DNA of 64,000 nucleotides from Streptomyces collinus. GTDB taxonomy: Bacteria > Actinomycetota > Actinomycetes > Streptomycetales > Streptomycetaceae. This document shows, one piece after another, positions 1 to 8,215 of this stretch. The notes under the pieces are model-generated. The model was not told where the DNA came from and did no database searches. It saw nothing but the letters and a program-made list of their open reading frames with translations. The position numbers and the translations under genes are program-made. Where the stretch lies: contig NZ_CP133771.1 of the NCBI RefSeq assembly GCF_031348265.1, forward strand, positions 1,240,001-1,304,000. The letters run 5' to 3'. The first letter of the stretch is position 1; the number at the start of each line of letters is the position of its first letter.

Positions 1-861
1 GTGCCCGCCGCCCGCGCCCTCGGTGTGGTACGCGTGGATGCCCCGCCCGGCGATCGCGGCGAGGGTGTCGCCGACGAACCCGGCCTCGTTGAGGGTGTCG
101 GTGTGGATGGCGACCTGGATGCCGGTCTGCTCGGCGACGGTCAGCGAGGCGTCGATGACGGCCGGGGTCGACCCCCAGTCCTCGTGCAGCTTCAGGCCGA
201 GGGCACCGCCGCGGATCTGGGAGAGCATCGCCTCGTGGGAGACGGTGTTGCCCTTGCCGAGCAGCCCGATGTTGAGGGGGTGGGCCTCCATCGCCTCCAG
301 CATCCGGGCGAGGTGCCAGGGGCCGGGGGTCACGGTGGTGGCTTTGGAGCCCTCGGCCGGACCGGTACCGCCGCCGACCAGGGTCGTGATGCCCGACGAC
401 AGCGCCTCGTCGGCGATCTGCGGGCAGATGAAGTGGACGTGCGCGTCGATCGCGCCCGCCGTGAGGATCCGCCCGTTGCCGGCGATGATCTCGGTCTCCG
501 GGCCGATGACCAGGTCCGGGTGGACGCCGTCCATGGTGTCGGGGTTGCCGGCCTTGCCGATGCCGGTGATCCGGCCGTCGCGGATGCCGACGTCGGCCTT
601 GACGATCCCCCAGTGGTCGATGATCACCGCGCCTGTGATGACGGTGTCGGGGGTGCCGTCCGCCCGTGTGGCACGGGCCTGGCCCATCGACTCGCGTATG
701 ACCTTGCCGCCGCCGAACACGGCCTCGTCCCCTGCGCGTCCCGGGCCGCCGGAACGGTCCTCCTCGATCTCGATCAGCAGGTCGGTGTCGGCGAGGCGGA
801 TCCGGTCGCCGGTGGTCGGGCCGAACAGGTCGGCGTACGCGGCACGCGAGATCTCAGGCAT
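1..861 (-). CDS. ureC: Urease subunit alpha (5' part; truncated by window edge)
   Basis: This is the large catalytic subunit of urease, which hydrolyses urea to ammonia and carbamate in the cytoplasm. The visible 287 codons begin [19 protein letters not shown] and include the family stretches [11 protein letters not shown] and the nickel-binding HVHF motif (in [10 protein letters not shown]), as expected for the N-terminal half of the roughly 570-residue protein. The ATG at 861 overlaps the ureB stop by 8 bp (ATGCCTGA), so translation is coupled. The C-terminal half, and any ureF/G/D accessory genes, would lie beyond the left edge. Confidence 0.97.
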   Translation of the reverse strand, partial: MPEISRAAYADLFGPTTGDRIRLADTDLLIEIEEDRSGGPGRAGDEAVFGGGKVIRESMGQARATRADGTPDTVITGAVIIDHWGIVKADVGIRDGRITGIGKAGNPDTMDGVHPDLVIGPETEIIAGNGRILTAGAIDAHVHFICPQIADEALSSGITTLVGGGTGPAEGSKATTVTPGPWHLARMLEAMEAHPLNIGLLGKGNTVSHEAMLSQIRGGALGLKLHEDWGSTPAVIDASLTVAEQTGIQVAIHTDTLNEAGFVGDTLAAIAGRGIHAYHTEGAGGGH

Positions 862-1165
862 CGAGGGCACCTCCGGTCTCCCCGCGCAGACCGGGCACCA
901 CGCGGGCGCCCGCCAGCAGAACGAGCTCGACCTCGACGGGGATCCCGGGCTCGAAGCGCACGGCCGTGCCGGCGGCGACGTTCAGCCGCCTTCCGTGCGC
1001 GGCGGCACGGTCGAACTCCAGGCCGGGGTTGGCCTCGGCGAAGTGGTAGTGGGAGCCGACCTGCACGGGCCGGTCGGCTGCGTTGAGGACGGTGAGCCGG
1101 ATGGCCTCGCGGCCCTCGTTGTAGGCAATCGGCCCGTCGGCGAACAGGATCTCTCCGGGAATCAC
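854..1165 (-). CDS. ureB: Urease subunit beta
   Basis: Small beta subunit of urease. The protein from GTG 1165 begins [11 protein letters not shown], the usual N-terminus of UreB, and is about 103 residues long. Conserved blocks include [22 protein letters not shown] and [16 protein letters not shown] 1165 is preferred over the in-frame ATG at 1195 because a strong GGGGAGG ribosome site lies 5-6 nt upstream and the start falls 13 nt after the ureA stop. The 1195 start would overlap ureA and add ten non-conserved residues. It is the middle gene of ureA-ureB-ureC. Confidence 0.95.
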   Translation of the reverse strand: MIPGEILFADGPIAYNEGREAIRLTVLNAADRPVQVGSHYHFAEANPGLEFDRAAAHGRRLNVAAGTAVRFEPGIPVEVELVLLAGARVVPGLRGETGGALDA

Positions 1166-1178
1166 GGCGGCCTCCCCG

Positions 1179-1481
<303 letters not shown>

Positions 1482-1594
1482 GTCCCACCTCACAGTCCTC
1501 GCTCCGGGCCGTGCGGGGCCCGGCTGCCGCGGCCACGGGGCAAAGTGCCAGGTGGCGTGGAGCGGCAGGCTAGTTGGACCGCGTTTCGGGCACG

Positions 1595-2242
1595 TTAACC
1601 GAGCTGTGATCCACCGGTAGCGGCGTCCTCGGCCCGCATGGTGGTCAGCGCCCGCAGACCGTCCTGGAGGACCTCGACCGGTGCCGGTCCGAAGAGGGAT
1701 TGCTGGGCGATGAAGCCGAGGACGCAGGCGATCATCGTGCGGGCCACATGGTCCGGAGTCACGTCGGCGCGCATCATCCCGGCCCGCTGGTAGCCCTCGA
1801 CGATCTCCCCCCAGGCCGCGCGGACCGAGCCGTAGCCCTCCCGCAGGATGAGCGCCAGCTCTTCGTTGCGCAGGGTCTCCGTCCACACCTGGATGACGAG
1901 TCGCGGAAAGGCGGGCCGGCCGTCGACGACCAGGGACTCACGGGCGGCCAGCGTCCGGCCGAGGACGGAGGCGACGAGTCGGTCCGGCGGCGGGGGCGGG
2001 CTGAGCCGCACCGCCTCCTCGAAGGCGTCGCGGACCGAACCGAGCACCTCGGCGACGATCGCGCCGATCAGCTCCTCCTTGCCGCTGAAGTAGCGGTACA
2101 CGGCACCCGCCGAGAGGTCGGCCTCCTTCAGCACGTCCTGCATGGACGTGGCGTGGAAGCCGTTGCGGGCGAAGCACAGCGCGGCACCGTCGAGGATCTG
2201 GCGGCGGCGGGCGTCGAGATGTTCCTGGGACACGCGAGCCAT
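1595..2242 (-). CDS. TetR family transcriptional repressor
   Basis: A 215-residue TetR-type regulator. The N-terminal 50 residues carry the TetR helix-turn-helix ([38 protein letters not shown] in outline), followed by a helical ligand domain with a proline run (SPPPPPD, about 80-86). ATG 2242 is chosen because [17 protein letters not shown] is a normal start for the family. It is divergent from the membrane protein at 2382. An operator-like AAAACGAA...ATTC motif lies between them twice (see 2254-2327). It probably represses itself and that gene; the inducer is unknown. Confidence 0.9.
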   Translation of the reverse strand: MARVSQEHLDARRRQILDGAALCFARNGFHATSMQDVLKEADLSAGAVYRYFSGKEELIGAIVAEVLGSVRDAFEEAVRLSPPPPPDRLVASVLGRTLAARESLVVDGRPAFPRLVIQVWTETLRNEELALILREGYGSVRAAWGEIVEGYQRAGMMRADVTPDHVARTMIACVLGFIAQQSLFGPAPVEVLQDGLRALTTMRAEDAATGGSQLG

Positions 2243-2253
2243 GGTCACAAAGT

Positions 2254-2327
2254 AAAACGAATATTCATTCTTGACAAGGCGCAGCGAGCGGAGCACGGTG
2301 AGAGCAGAGCAAAACGAACGATCCTTC
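2254..2327. promoter_or_regulatory. Duplicated operator-like motif between tetR and its divergent target
   Basis: AAAACGAATATTCATTC (2254-2270) and AAAACGAACGATCCTTC (2311-2327) match at 13 of 17 positions. The first has a palindromic GAATATTC core and lies 12 nt upstream of the TetR start. The second lies about 55 nt upstream of the divergent membrane-protein start. A TTGACA hexamer (2271-2276) abuts the first copy on the plus strand and could be a -35 box, although no good -10 follows at 17 nt. The layout fits two TetR dimer sites covering both promoters. Confidence 0.6.
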
Positions 2328-2381
2328 TTTTTAGCTGCTCCGCTCCGGTCCGCTCCGGTCCGCTCATCCCAGGAGACCCCC

Positions 2382-3374
2382 ATGCCTTCCCGCAACCGCC
2401 ATGTGATCGCGGTCGTCCTCCTCGTGCCCGTCCTGGCCGCCCTCGCCCTGTGGGCCTTCGCCTGGCCGGCCTCCCGCATCGCGCCCCGCGACCTGCCGCT
2501 CGGCGTGGCCGGGCCGCCGGCCGCCGCGGCCCAGGTCGAGAAGCAGCTGGAGCGGCACGAGGGTGCCTTCGAGATCCACCGCTACGCCGACGAGGCCGCC
2601 GCCCGGGAGGCCATCAGGGACCGGAGCGTGTACGGCGCGGTCGTGGTCACGCGGCAGGGGCCCGAACTGCTCACCGCGTCCGCGGCCGGGCCGGTCGTCG
2701 CGCAGTTCCTCCAGCAGGCCGTGGGGCAGCAGGCCGCCGCCGGAGGCGCACAGGTCAAGACGGTCGATGTCGTGCCCACCCCGGCCAGTGACCCGCGCGG
2801 CGCCGCACTGAGCGCCGCCGTACTGCCCCTCGCCCTGGCCGGCATCGCGGCGGGCGCCGTGGTCACCCTGCTCGGACTGCGCGGCGTCCGCGCCGCGCTC
2901 GCACTGCTCGGCGCGTCCGCCCTGGTGGGCGTGGTGGCGGCCGGGATCGCGCACAGCTGGCTCGGGGCGCTCGGCGGCGACTGGTGGGCGGAAGCGGGGG
3001 TGCTCGCACTGTCCACGCTGGCCGTCGGCGGTGCCGTCGCCGGGCTCGCCGCCCTGGTCGGCCCGGCCGGTACGGGCATCGGAGCCGCCGTGGTGATGCT
3101 GATCGGCAACCCCTTCTCCGGCGCCACCTCGGCCCCGCAGATGCTGCCGGAGCCGGCCGGTGCGATCGGCCAGTGGCTGCCGCCCGGCGCGGGGACGACC
3201 CTGCTGCGCTCGGTGTCCTCCTTCGACGGTGCGGCGGCGACCGGCCCCACACTGACCCTGGCCTGGTGGGCGGTGCTGGGCCTGGGCGCCGTACTGCTCG
3301 GCAGCTCGCTCCGGGCCCGGAGGACGGGCAGCGAACCCGCGGCCGACCGGCGGGAGCTCTCCGCCGTCGCCTGA
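2382..3374 (+). CDS. Integral membrane protein, ABC-2/YhgE-like exporter permease type
   Basis: A 330-residue membrane protein. One N-terminal transmembrane helix (about 7-29) is followed by an extracytoplasmic region of about 115 residues (DLPLGVAGPP... VYGAVVV... LLTASAAG), then five or so hydrophobic helices in the C-terminal half. This is the topology of ABC-2/YhgE-Pip-like proteins. The start at ATG 2382 follows AGGAGA. It lies under the divergent TetR gene, the usual setting for a drug- or lipid-exporting membrane protein, but no ATPase is adjacent. Substrate unknown. Confidence 0.7.
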   Translation: MPSRNRHVIAVVLLVPVLAALALWAFAWPASRIAPRDLPLGVAGPPAAAAQVEKQLERHEGAFEIHRYADEAAAREAIRDRSVYGAVVVTRQGPELLTASAAGPVVAQFLQQAVGQQAAAGGAQVKTVDVVPTPASDPRGAALSAAVLPLALAGIAAGAVVTLLGLRGVRAALALLGASALVGVVAAGIAHSWLGALGGDWWAEAGVLALSTLAVGGAVAGLAALVGPAGTGIGAAVVMLIGNPFSGATSAPQMLPEPAGAIGQWLPPGAGTTLLRSVSSFDGAAATGPTLTLAWWAVLGLGAVLLGSSLRARRTGSEPAADRRELSAVA

Positions 3375-3411
3375 CCGCCGGCCGACGCGCCCGAGCGCTG
3401 TCACACCATGC

Positions 3412-3451
3412 GACCGTGCGCCCCCGCCGTAGCGGACGGGAGCGCACGGTC
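3412..3451. terminator. Bidirectional terminator hairpin
   Basis: A perfect 10-bp inverted repeat, GACCGTGCGC ... GCGCACGGTC, encloses a GC-rich 20-nt middle that can extend the stem (CCCG/CGGG). It sits between the convergent membrane-protein and antitoxin genes. A pyrimidine-rich stretch follows on the plus strand. It is the typical U-poor Streptomyces terminator form. Confidence 0.65.
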
Positions 3452-3472
3452 TTCCGTCTGTCCGGTTCGGTC

Positions 3473-3760
3473 CTAGGCCGGGCCGGCCCCGCGGTGTTCC
3501 GCCGCGATGCCGAACCGCTGGGGTTCGCCGGGAGCGGACGCGACCTCGCGGACCGTGGAGACCGCGCTGATCACCTGCTCCTCCGCGGACTCGGCGAGCT
3601 CCCGGGTCTCTTCGAGTCGCCGCAGGTCATCGGCCGATACGAGGGCGACGAGGGGCTTGCCGTGCCGGGTGACGACGACGCGTTCACCGCCGTACACCAC
3701 GCGGTTGATCAGGTCGGCGAGCTCAGCCCTGGCTTGCGTCACCGGAATCTCGTAGGCCAT
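3473..3760 (-). CDS. Phd/YefM family antitoxin (no adjacent toxin)
   Basis: A 95-residue protein whose first 60 residues are typical of Phd/Yef[22 protein letters not shown], then [22 protein letters not shown]. This fold binds DNA with its N-terminal half and masks a RelE- or Doc-type toxin with its C-terminal tail. Neither flanking gene looks like a toxin: upstream is the divergent clpP paralogue and downstream a convergent membrane protein. A TATGAT -10 hexamer lies 5 nt before the ATG, so the mRNA is probably leaderless. The C-terminal residues [12 protein letters not shown] are not conserved in the family as I know it. Confidence 0.85.
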   Translation of the reverse strand: MAYEIPVTQARAELADLINRVVYGGERVVVTRHGKPLVALVSADDLRRLEETRELAESAEEQVISAVSTVREVASAPGEPQRFGIAAEHRGAGPA

Positions 3761-3765
3761 GTCCC

Positions 3766-3803
3766 CATCATAACGTGACGTACGTCCTGTACATTTTTTA
3801 CAG
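3766..3803. promoter_or_regulatory. Antitoxin -10 box and palindromes in the antitoxin/clpP divergent region
   Basis: On the minus strand TATGAT (3771 to 3766) is a consensus -10 placed for a leaderless antitoxin transcript. Beside it are the 10-bp palindrome GACGTACGTC (3777-3786) and the inverted repeat CTGTA-N7-TACAG (3787-3803). Phd-type antitoxins usually autoregulate through such palindromes. The same sites could also control the divergent clpP. Confidence 0.5.
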
Positions 3804-3806
3804 AGA

Positions 3807-3828
3807 CAGCCGTCGCCGGAGACGGCTG
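3807..3828 (+). other. Hairpin in clpP 5' leader
   Basis: CAGCCGTC-GCCGGA-GACGGCTG forms a perfect 8-bp stem with a 6-nt loop. It ends just upstream of the GAGGAGG ribosome site of the clpP paralogue. It could stabilise the leader or modulate initiation. It is not followed by a T tract and is too close to the start to be an ordinary terminator. Confidence 0.45.
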
Positions 3829-3849
3829 CGCCGTGAGGAGGGGTTCGTC

Positions 3850-4485
3850 ATGACTCGACCGTCCGCCCGCCATGTGCTGCCCGAGTTCACCGAACGCACG
3901 GGGTCCGGGAAACGGACGATGGATCCGTACTCGAAGCTTCTGGAGGAGCGGATCGTCTTCCTCGGGGCTCCCGTGGACGAGACCTCGGCGAACGACGTCA
4001 TGGCCCAGTTCATGCACCTGGAGCACCAGGCCCCGGAGCGGGACATCTCGCTCTACATCAATTCCCCCGGCGGCACCTTCCACGCGATGACGGCGATCCA
4101 CGACACGATGCAGTACGTCTCCTGCGACGTGGAGACGATCTGCCTGGGCCAGGCCGGCGCCGCCTCCTCGGTGCTGCTGGCGGCGGGCACGCCCGGCAAG
4201 CGATTCGCCCTGCCCGACGCCCGCCTGGTGATCCATCAGCCCGCGCTGCCCGAGCCGGTCCGGGGGCAGGCCAGTGATCTGGCGATCCAGGCGGACGAGT
4301 TGACGCGCATCCGGGTCCGGATGGAGGAGCTGCTCGCGCTGCACACGGGTCGCACCCGGGAGCAGGTGAGCGCGGACATCGAGCGGGACAAGATCCTCAC
4401 CGCCCAGGAAGCGGTGGAATACGGCCTGGTGGACGGGATCATCCCCAGCCGCAAGGCCACCCTCGCCCCGCCGACCGGTCGGTGA
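3850..4485 (+). CDS. clpP: ClpP-family protein lacking the canonical catalytic serine
   Basis: A 211-residue homologue of the ClpP peptidase subunit, which stacks as heptamers and degrades proteins fed by Clp ATPases. Conserved blocks are present: [41 protein letters not shown] and [12 protein letters not shown]. The triad histidine (H129, in IHQP) and aspartate (D180, in ERDK) are intact. However, in the ungapped active-site stretch [15 protein letters not shown] the position of the nucleophile (LGQAASxxxVLLAAG in ordinary ClpP) is Ala104; the only nearby serines are S106 and S107. Streptomyces carry several clpP paralogues; this monocistronic-looking copy with a small downstream gene resembles the accessory type. 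ATG 3850 follows GAGGAGG. Confidence 0.88.
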   Translation: MTRPSARHVLPEFTERTGSGKRTMDPYSKLLEERIVFLGAPVDETSANDVMAQFMHLEHQAPERDISLYINSPGGTFHAMTAIHDTMQYVSCDVETICLGQAGAASSVLLAAGTPGKRFALPDARLVIHQPALPEPVRGQASDLAIQADELTRIRVRMEELLALHTGRTREQVSADIERDKILTAQEAVEYGLVDGIIPSRKATLAPPTGR

Positions 4486-4492
4486 GGTCCCG

Positions 4493-4801
4493 GTGCTCCC
4501 GCCCGAACTGCCGCCGCTGCCCGCCCTGACGCGCGCCGAGGCGGAACTGATCGACCGTTACCTCGATGTCGTCGACCTGCTGGGCCGCATCAACCCGGCG
4601 CAGGACGGCGACACCTACCGGGGACTGCGCGCCGCCCAGGCGCTGGTCGGCAAGGCCACCGCACTGCGCGACGCGTTGGCCCTGATGCATCAGCGGGGCG
4701 AGACGGAACTGCACGCCGGCACGCTGGCCCGGGCGCTGCGTGTGCTGGACGGCGAGCGGCGCACGGCCCGGCTCACCCTGCCCCCGGAGTCCGTCAGTTG
4801 A
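4493..4801 (+). CDS. Small conserved-looking protein downstream of clpP
   Basis: A 102-residue protein from GTG 4493, seven nucleotides after the clpP stop, so probably co-transcribed and translationally coupled. It is predicted to be soluble and mostly helical (AEAELIDRYLDVVDLLGRI, AAQALVGKATALRDALALM, ARALRVLDGERR), with no signal peptide, cysteine or metal motif. I do not recognise the family. Its position suggests a link to the ClpP paralogue, but that is inference from context only. Confidence 0.6.
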   Translation: MLPPELPPLPALTRAEAELIDRYLDVVDLLGRINPAQDGDTYRGLRAAQALVGKATALRDALALMHQRGETELHAGTLARALRVLDGERRTARLTLPPESVS

Positions 4802-4940
4802 CGCGGAAGCGCCGGCCCGGACACCCGCGCCGTCACCGGAGCGTCCGGAGCTGAGTCGAAACGGACCAAAAGACGTACCCCTGTTCGGAGTAGGCGGGAG
4901 ACCGATTTTGGGGCCGTTCCGGTTGCGCAACGCGCGTAGC

Positions 4941-4971
4941 CCAGGGACGGAATGGGGCATTCCGTCCCTGG
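4941..4971. terminator. Perfect 13-bp hairpin downstream of the clpP pair
   Basis: CCAGGGACGGAAT - GGGGC - ATTCCGTCCCTGG is a perfect inverted repeat with a 5-nt loop, 140 bp after the small gene's stop and about 250 bp before the riboswitch. It has no T tract. A terminator for the clpP operon is the simplest reading; a regulator binding site is possible. The rest of 4802-5190 shows no gene. Confidence 0.5.
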
Positions 4972-5194
4972 TCCGGGGGTCCGCGAATGCGTGGACAGTG
5001 GCTCGAACGCACACGTGTCCACCCGAACGGGTGAGTGGTGAGTAACAACACAAACCCCCGGTTCCGTTGGGAAATCCGGACAGGCATGCGCCAAGATCCC
5101 TGTCTGACGACAAGCCCCCGCCGCTGTGGCGGGGCGATCCGGGCGGACGCCGAATCCTGCCGCCGCCCGGATGACCGGTCGACAGGAGTGGATC

Positions 5195-5348
5195 GGCAGG
5201 AGTGGAGGACCCAAGCACGACGGGTCGCCGGGACGGTCACGCCATGACCTCGCCCGAGCAGCCCTTGGGGTGAAGCCGCGTCAGCGGCCGGGCAACTTCG
5301 CCAGCCCGAATCCGACAGGTCATCCTTCACAGGCGGCTGACGAAGGGT
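5195..5348 (+). ncRNA. Cyclic di-AMP riboswitch (ydaO-yuaA leader)
   Basis: The leader of the NlpC/P60 gene carries the pattern of actinomycete ydaO-type RNAs in order: a GGGTCGCCGGGAC start, TCGCCCGAGCAGCCC, GGGGTGAAGCCGCG, the hallmark GGCCGGGCAACTTCGCCAG, then CCCGAATCCGACAGGTCA, and a closing GGCGGCTGACGAAGG just before the coding start. In Streptomyces such switches precede cell-wall hydrolase genes (rpf and NlpC/P60 types) and are known to respond to c-di-AMP. Ends are approximate. Confidence 0.87.
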
Positions 5349-5353
5349 TGCGC

Positions 5354-5827
5354 ATGACTGCGCTCAATCGTGTCCCGTCGCTCATGGTCCGGGCCGGCAC
5401 GGCCTCGGCGCTCACCATCGCCGCCGTGGGCGGTTCGATCGTGGCGCCCGGCTTCACCTCCGAGGCCGCGGCAGCCACGCCGGCGACCAAGGCACTCCAG
5501 ATCGCGGCCTCCAAGAAGGGTTCGCCCTACAAGTACGGGGCCACCGGTCCGCACCGGTTCGACTGCTCCGGGCTCACGCTCTACTCGTTCAAGAAGGCCG
5601 GCAAGAAGCTCCCCCGTACGGCTGCCCAGCAGTACAACAAGACGCGCCACATCTCCGCCAAGAACCGCAAGGCGGGAGACCTGGTGTTCTTCCACTCGGG
5701 CAGCAACGTGTACCACGTCGGTATCTACGCGGGTAAGAACAAGCTCTGGCACTCCCCGAAGAGCGGGGACGTGGTGCGACTGCAGAAGCTCTGGACCAAG
5801 AGCGTCTGGTACGGGCGCGTGAAGTGA
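5354..5827 (+). CDS. Secreted NlpC/P60 cell-wall hydrolase
   Basis: A 157-residue exported peptidoglycan endopeptidase. Residues 1 to about 40 form a signal peptide ending in SEAAAAT. The rest is one NlpC/P60 domain: the catalytic cysteine is in RFDCSGLTLYSF, the histidine in VYHVGIYAG, and a third polar residue in LWHSPKSG. It probably cleaves stem peptides of peptidoglycan. It follows the c-di-AMP riboswitch directly, linking expression to cell-wall or osmotic state. A strong terminator follows. Confidence 0.93.
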   Translation: MTALNRVPSLMVRAGTASALTIAAVGGSIVAPGFTSEAAAATPATKALQIAASKKGSPYKYGATGPHRFDCSGLTLYSFKKAGKKLPRTAAQQYNKTRHISAKNRKAGDLVFFHSGSNVYHVGIYAGKNKLWHSPKSGDVVRLQKLWTKSVWYGRVK

Positions 5828-5833
5828 TCCGCT

Positions 5834-5871
5834 CGGCGTGCGGCGGCGTCCTGACGCGCCGCCGCACGCCG
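5834..5871 (+). terminator. Terminator of the NlpC/P60 gene
   Basis: A perfect 15-bp stem, CGGCGTGCGGCGGCG with its complement, and an 8-nt loop TCCTGACG, begin 6 nt after the coding stop. No T run follows, as is common in Streptomyces. Confidence 0.75.
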
Positions 5872-5890
5872 GAGCGTGACACGGGCTCAC

Positions 5891-6538
5891 ATGGATACCC
5901 GTGACCCCATGGCCGAGCACCGCCCCTGCACCGCACGCAACGAGACTCCGCTGCAACGCGCCGACCGCAACTTCGTGGAGCTGCTCCAGGAACTCCGCGT
6001 CACCCAGACGGGCGTGCAGATCCTCTTCGCCTTCCTGCTGTCGCTGGCCTTCACCTCGCGCTTCGAGGATCTCGACACGGTCCAGTGCGTCACCTACGTC
6101 ATCACCCTGCTGCTGGCGGTCCTGGCAGCCGCGCTCTTCACCGCGCCGGCCGCGCTGCACCGCTCCCTCTTCCAGCAGGGCGCCAAGCCCCGCATCGTGC
6201 AGGTCTCCTCGCGCCTGGCCACCATCGGCCTGAGCGTGCTGGTGTTCGCGTTCAGCGGTTCCGTGCTGCTGGTGGTCGACGTGACCACGGGCCGGGCCGG
6301 CGGTATCGCCGCGGGCGCCGCGACGTTCCTGGTCTGTGTCGGCCTGTGGGGGCTGCTCCCGCGGCTGGTGCGGCGGGCGGGGCTGCGCAAGGAGGCGGAC
6401 GCCACCGGGGAGACCGCCGAGGAAGGACCGGACCAGGGCGACGTCAAGGTCCCCGCACTGCTGCGGCGAACCGTGAGGCAGCCGTCCGGGCTTCGAGGAG
6501 CGGCAGCGCACCGGGAGGCGTCGGCACGGCACCGGTGA
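5891..6538 (+). CDS. DUF6328-type membrane protein
   Basis: A protein of about 215 residues. A soluble N-terminus (ERADRNFVELLQELRVTQTGVQILFAFLLSLAF in outline) leads into four hydrophobic helices, the pattern of the actinobacterial DUF6328 family, which has no known function. Start choice is uncertain: GTG 5876, ATG 5891 and ATG 5909 are in frame and none has a well-spaced ribosome site. The last 40 or so residues are charged and low-complexity and may be a poorly conserved tail. Confidence 0.65.
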   Translation: MDTRDPMAEHRPCTARNETPLQRADRNFVELLQELRVTQTGVQILFAFLLSLAFTSRFEDLDTVQCVTYVITLLLAVLAAALFTAPAALHRSLFQQGAKPRIVQVSSRLATIGLSVLVFAFSGSVLLVVDVTTGRAGGIAAGAATFLVCVGLWGLLPRLVRRAGLRKEADATGETAEEGPDQGDVKVPALLRRTVRQPSGLRGAAAHREASARHR

Positions 6539-6674
6539 CGGCCTCGCACTCCGGCGGGCCGAAGGGCTCGGAGCGGGCGTCGTAGCCGTGGGTGGCCCGG
6601 ATGTCGGTGGCGCGGGCCGGGGGTGCGTGGAGGGCACCCGTCGGGGAGGTCTTTTCGGGTCCTGCTGGGAGTGA

Positions 6675-7133
6675 CTAGGGCTCCTGCTGCACCGCCGTCG
6701 TCAGCGGCTGCGCCGGGACGGCCCACGGGAGTTCGATCGAGATGGTCTTGCCGCCCTCACGGGTGGGGCGGATGCGGAGCCTGCCGCCGCATTCCGCGGT
6801 CAGCCAGCGGATGATGACCAGGCCGCGGCCGTTGTCCTGCTGTACGGCGGCGGGCAGGCGTCTGGGGAAGCGCGGATGACTGTCCGTGACACCGATGCGC
6901 AGGTGCTCATCGCGGTCGAGCTCGACACCCACGGTGAAGGTGGGTGACTGGCCGAAGGTGTGCTGCACGGCGTTGGTGGCGAGCTCGGAGATGATCAGCC
7001 GGACGGTGTCGGACACCTCCGTGTCCGCCGGCAGGCCCCACTCCGCCAGCGTGCCCACCACGTACGCACGCGCTGCGGAGACCGAGGCTGGATCGCTCGG
7101 CAGAGTGACGGATGCTTCCAAATGGTCTGCCAT
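6675..7133 (-). CDS. ATP-binding anti-sigma-type regulator (HATPase_c)
   Basis: A 152-residue single-domain GHKL ATPase of the RsbW/SpoIIAB-like class. The N-box ELATNAVQHTFG and the glycine box NGRGLVIIRWL are visible, with no transmembrane or receiver domain. In Streptomyces such proteins are very often divergent from an HTH-DUF5753 gene and a DUF397 gene, exactly as here. The target sigma or regulator is unknown. ATG 7133 is preferred; an in-frame GTG at 7163 would add ten residues. Confidence 0.85.
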   Translation of the reverse strand: MADHLEASVTLPSDPASVSAARAYVVGTLAEWGLPADTEVSDTVRLIISELATNAVQHTFGQSPTFTVGVELDRDEHLRIGVTDSHPRFPRRLPAAVQQDNGRGLVIIRWLTAECGGRLRIRPTREGGKTISIELPWAVPAQPLTTAVQQEP

Positions 7134-7345
7134 GGCGTCGTCGTCCCTTTCCCACGGGACCACAGCCCGACGCGGAGCGGATGGTTCGAGTACGGTCCCG
7201 GACTGGTGTTTCGTCGCCAGAGTGCCACCAGAACGCCCGCGAAGGGCTGCGATCCACCAAGATGTGCATATATCTGTCGCTCAAAGCGGTGAACTCTGCG
7301 ACGCGAGGCCGTATTTGGGTGGCTCGGAAGGAGTAAGGAGGAGCC

Positions 7346-8206
7346 ATGCAGCACGGTCCCGCGGTGCGCCGCCGGAAACTGGGCGCCGAACTGCGTGCGC
7401 TGCGCACCTCTGCGGGGCTCACGAGCGGTGAGGCGGCCCGGCTGGTGGGCTGGCACCAGTCCAAGGTCAGCCGGATCGAGACGGGCACGAGCGGGGTGAA
7501 ACCGGCCGACGTGCGGCTACTTCTCGACGCCTACGTCGTGGCGGACTCTCAACTCCGCGAACTGCTCATGGCGTTGGCGGGGTCCGACGACAGCGGCGGC
7601 CGGCACCACTGGTGGCACGCCTACCGCGGGGTGCTGCCGCCGACCTACTGGGACTTCATCAGTCTGGAGTCCCAGGCCGGCGCGATGCGCACGCTGGAGA
7701 CCACGGTCGTGCCGGGCCTGCTCCAGACGCCCGAATACGCGCGTGCGGTGACGCGGGCGGCGGTGGAGGGGCTCCCGGAGGACCGGCTCGACACTCTGGT
7801 GGAAGTGCGGCTGGCCCGGCAGGACGTGCTGCGCGCCGATCCCCCACTGAGACTCAGCGCCGTCCTGGACGAGGCGGTGCTGCGGCGGGAGGTCGGCGGG
7901 CCCGGGGTCATGACCCGCCAGCTCGAGCGGCTGGTCGAGGCGGCGCGGCTGCCCCAAGTGCGCCTCCAGGTCCTGCCGTTCGCGGCCGGGGCGCACATCG
8001 GCGTCACCGGACCTTTCGTTATCTTCTCATTTTCGAGCACTTCTGATCTGGATGTGGTTGTTCTCGACCACTTGACGAGTAGCCTCTACCTCGAACGGAA
8101 AGAAGACCTCCAGGCCTACACGGAGGCCTTCAACGCCCTTCAGATCCACGCCCTTTCGCCCGAGGACTCGTTGGATTTCATCGCCGGGACAGCCGCCGGC
8201 GCGTAA
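7346..8206 (+). CDS. XRE-type HTH regulator with DUF5753 domain
   Basis: A 286-residue regulator. Residues about 8-65 are an XRE helix-turn-helix (RALRTSAGLTSGEAARLVGW then HQSKVSRIETG). The rest is DUF5753, including VVPGLLQTPEYARAV and VRLQVLPFAAGAH. ATG 7346 follows AAGGAGGAG. Nine bases separate it from the DUF397 gene, its usual partner. Related pairs act in Streptomyces development and secondary metabolism, but the regulon of this one cannot be told from sequence. Confidence 0.9.
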   Translation: MQHGPAVRRRKLGAELRALRTSAGLTSGEAARLVGWHQSKVSRIETGTSGVKPADVRLLLDAYVVADSQLRELLMALAGSDDSGGRHHWWHAYRGVLPPTYWDFISLESQAGAMRTLETTVVPGLLQTPEYARAVTRAAVEGLPEDRLDTLVEVRLARQDVLRADPPLRLSAVLDEAVLRREVGGPGVMTRQLERLVEAARLPQVRLQVLPFAAGAHIGVTGPFVIFSFSSTSDLDVVVLDHLTSSLYLERKEDLQAYTEAFNALQIHALSPEDSLDFIAGTAAGA

Positions 8207-8215
8207 GGAGGCACC

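Noticed and set aside
5035..5247. A 70-codon open frame upstream of the NlpC/P60 gene
   Set aside because: It lies across the riboswitch, has no ribosome site and reads Arg/Pro/Ser-rich shadow sequence.
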